Source: a bacterium
Lineage (GTDB): Bacteria; Margulisbacteria; Marinamargulisbacteria; SXXA01
DNA length: 6,449 nt
Assembly: GCA_010027915.1 (NCBI GenBank)
Contig: RGUG01000078.1
Coordinates: 1 to 6,449, forward strand
Reading direction: 5' to 3'
The position numbers were made by a program, and so were the translations under genes. Shown here one piece after another: positions 6,310-6,449 of the stretch (its first letter is position 1; each line of letters begins with the position of its first letter). The notes under the pieces were generated by a model, which did no database searches, had not been told where the DNA came from, and worked only from the letters and a program-made list of their open reading frames with translations.

Positions 6310-6449
6310 TTAGGTCTGGCAACACATTTTTTACTGATGAAGGTATTTGCAGAAAAGCTGGTTCCTTTTATTTTAATGAAAAAGACATTGTTTTAAGCAC
6401 CGGAAATTCATTTATATCTGGAAACAATTTCACTGCAAAAGCTGAAAAT
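6225..6449 (+). CDS. Partial unidentified reading frame, AT-rich, running off the right edge
   Basis: The frame starting at ATG 6225 (alternative ATG 6237) is open for 75 codons to the last base with no stop. It is out of frame with the rhodanese and overlaps its last 85 bp. From about residue 8 the product looks protein-like (VYEKPGIYAKTANV, DGIVIRSGNTFF, SFYFNEKDIVLSTGNSF). It contains three short G-N-x-F repeats: SGNTFFT, TGNSFIS and SGNNFTA. Such Gly/Asn/Ser/Thr-rich, beta-prone repeats are common in secreted or surface beta-solenoid proteins, but no family can be named. None of its 10 glycine codons is GGG, a codon frequent in the other genes. GGGGGG at 6211-6216 is a possible but poor ribosome site for ATG 6225. 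The true start may lie elsewhere if the sequence was joined here by recombination or assembly error. Confidence 0.4.
   Translation, partial: MDDFMGGVYEKPGIYAKTANVAVGDGIVIRSGNTFFTDEGICRKAGSFYFNEKDIVLSTGNSFISGNNFTAKAEN
6240..6449. other. Abrupt compositional change (possible junction or chimera)
   Basis: Hand counting gives 63 G or C in the 189 bases from 6261 to 6449 (33%). The line 6121-6180 has about 34 of 60 (57%), and the rest of the window looks close to 50%. The change falls just after the rhodanese GGMKEW motif. No transposon ends, target-site duplications or tRNA 3' ends are visible at the change. It could be a real recombination boundary, a horizontally acquired neighbour or an assembly misjoin. 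Confidence 0.55.

Overview
The window is bacterial protein-coding DNA, about 50% GC and dense in GGG, CCC and GTG, with every supported gene on the + strand. The lineage cannot be fixed from the sequence. It reads as ordinary chromosomal DNA: no tRNA, rRNA, transposase, integrase or CRISPR array is visible.

Left part (1-3809): the 3' five-sixths of carB, the large subunit of carbamoyl-phosphate synthase, enters from the left edge without its start. It overlaps by 4 bp (ATGA) with a complete PLP-dependent sugar aminotransferase of the DegT/DnrJ/EryC1/StrS family. The two are very probably co-translated, although one serves pyrimidine/arginine synthesis and the other normally serves nucleotide-sugar synthesis.

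Middle (3810-4135): 326 bp without a credible gene. It holds several perfect complementary segments that could fold into RNA helices. At its right end are a plausible sigma-70-type promoter (TTGTGT, 17 bp, TATACT) and two dyad-symmetric elements. The promoter's predicted transcription start falls on the ATG of the next gene, so that mRNA may be leaderless. Two more strong inverted repeats lie in the first 100 bp of the coding region.

Right part (4136-6309): a second two-gene unit, again joined by an ATGA overlap. The first gene encodes a 551-residue protein with a SAM-dependent methyltransferase-like core and a helical, possibly TPR-like C-terminus. The second encodes a small membrane-anchored single-domain rhodanese.

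Right edge (about 6240-6449): the composition drops to about 33% GC and glycine codon choice changes. A reading frame unlike the rest starts inside the rhodanese 3' end and runs open off the window. This is a recombination or insertion junction, a separate overlapping gene, or an assembly chimera. It is the most anomalous spot here. I found no convincing complete new system. The best leads are this right-edge junction, the structured spacer with its dyad-rich promoter, and the methyltransferase-rhodanese pair.
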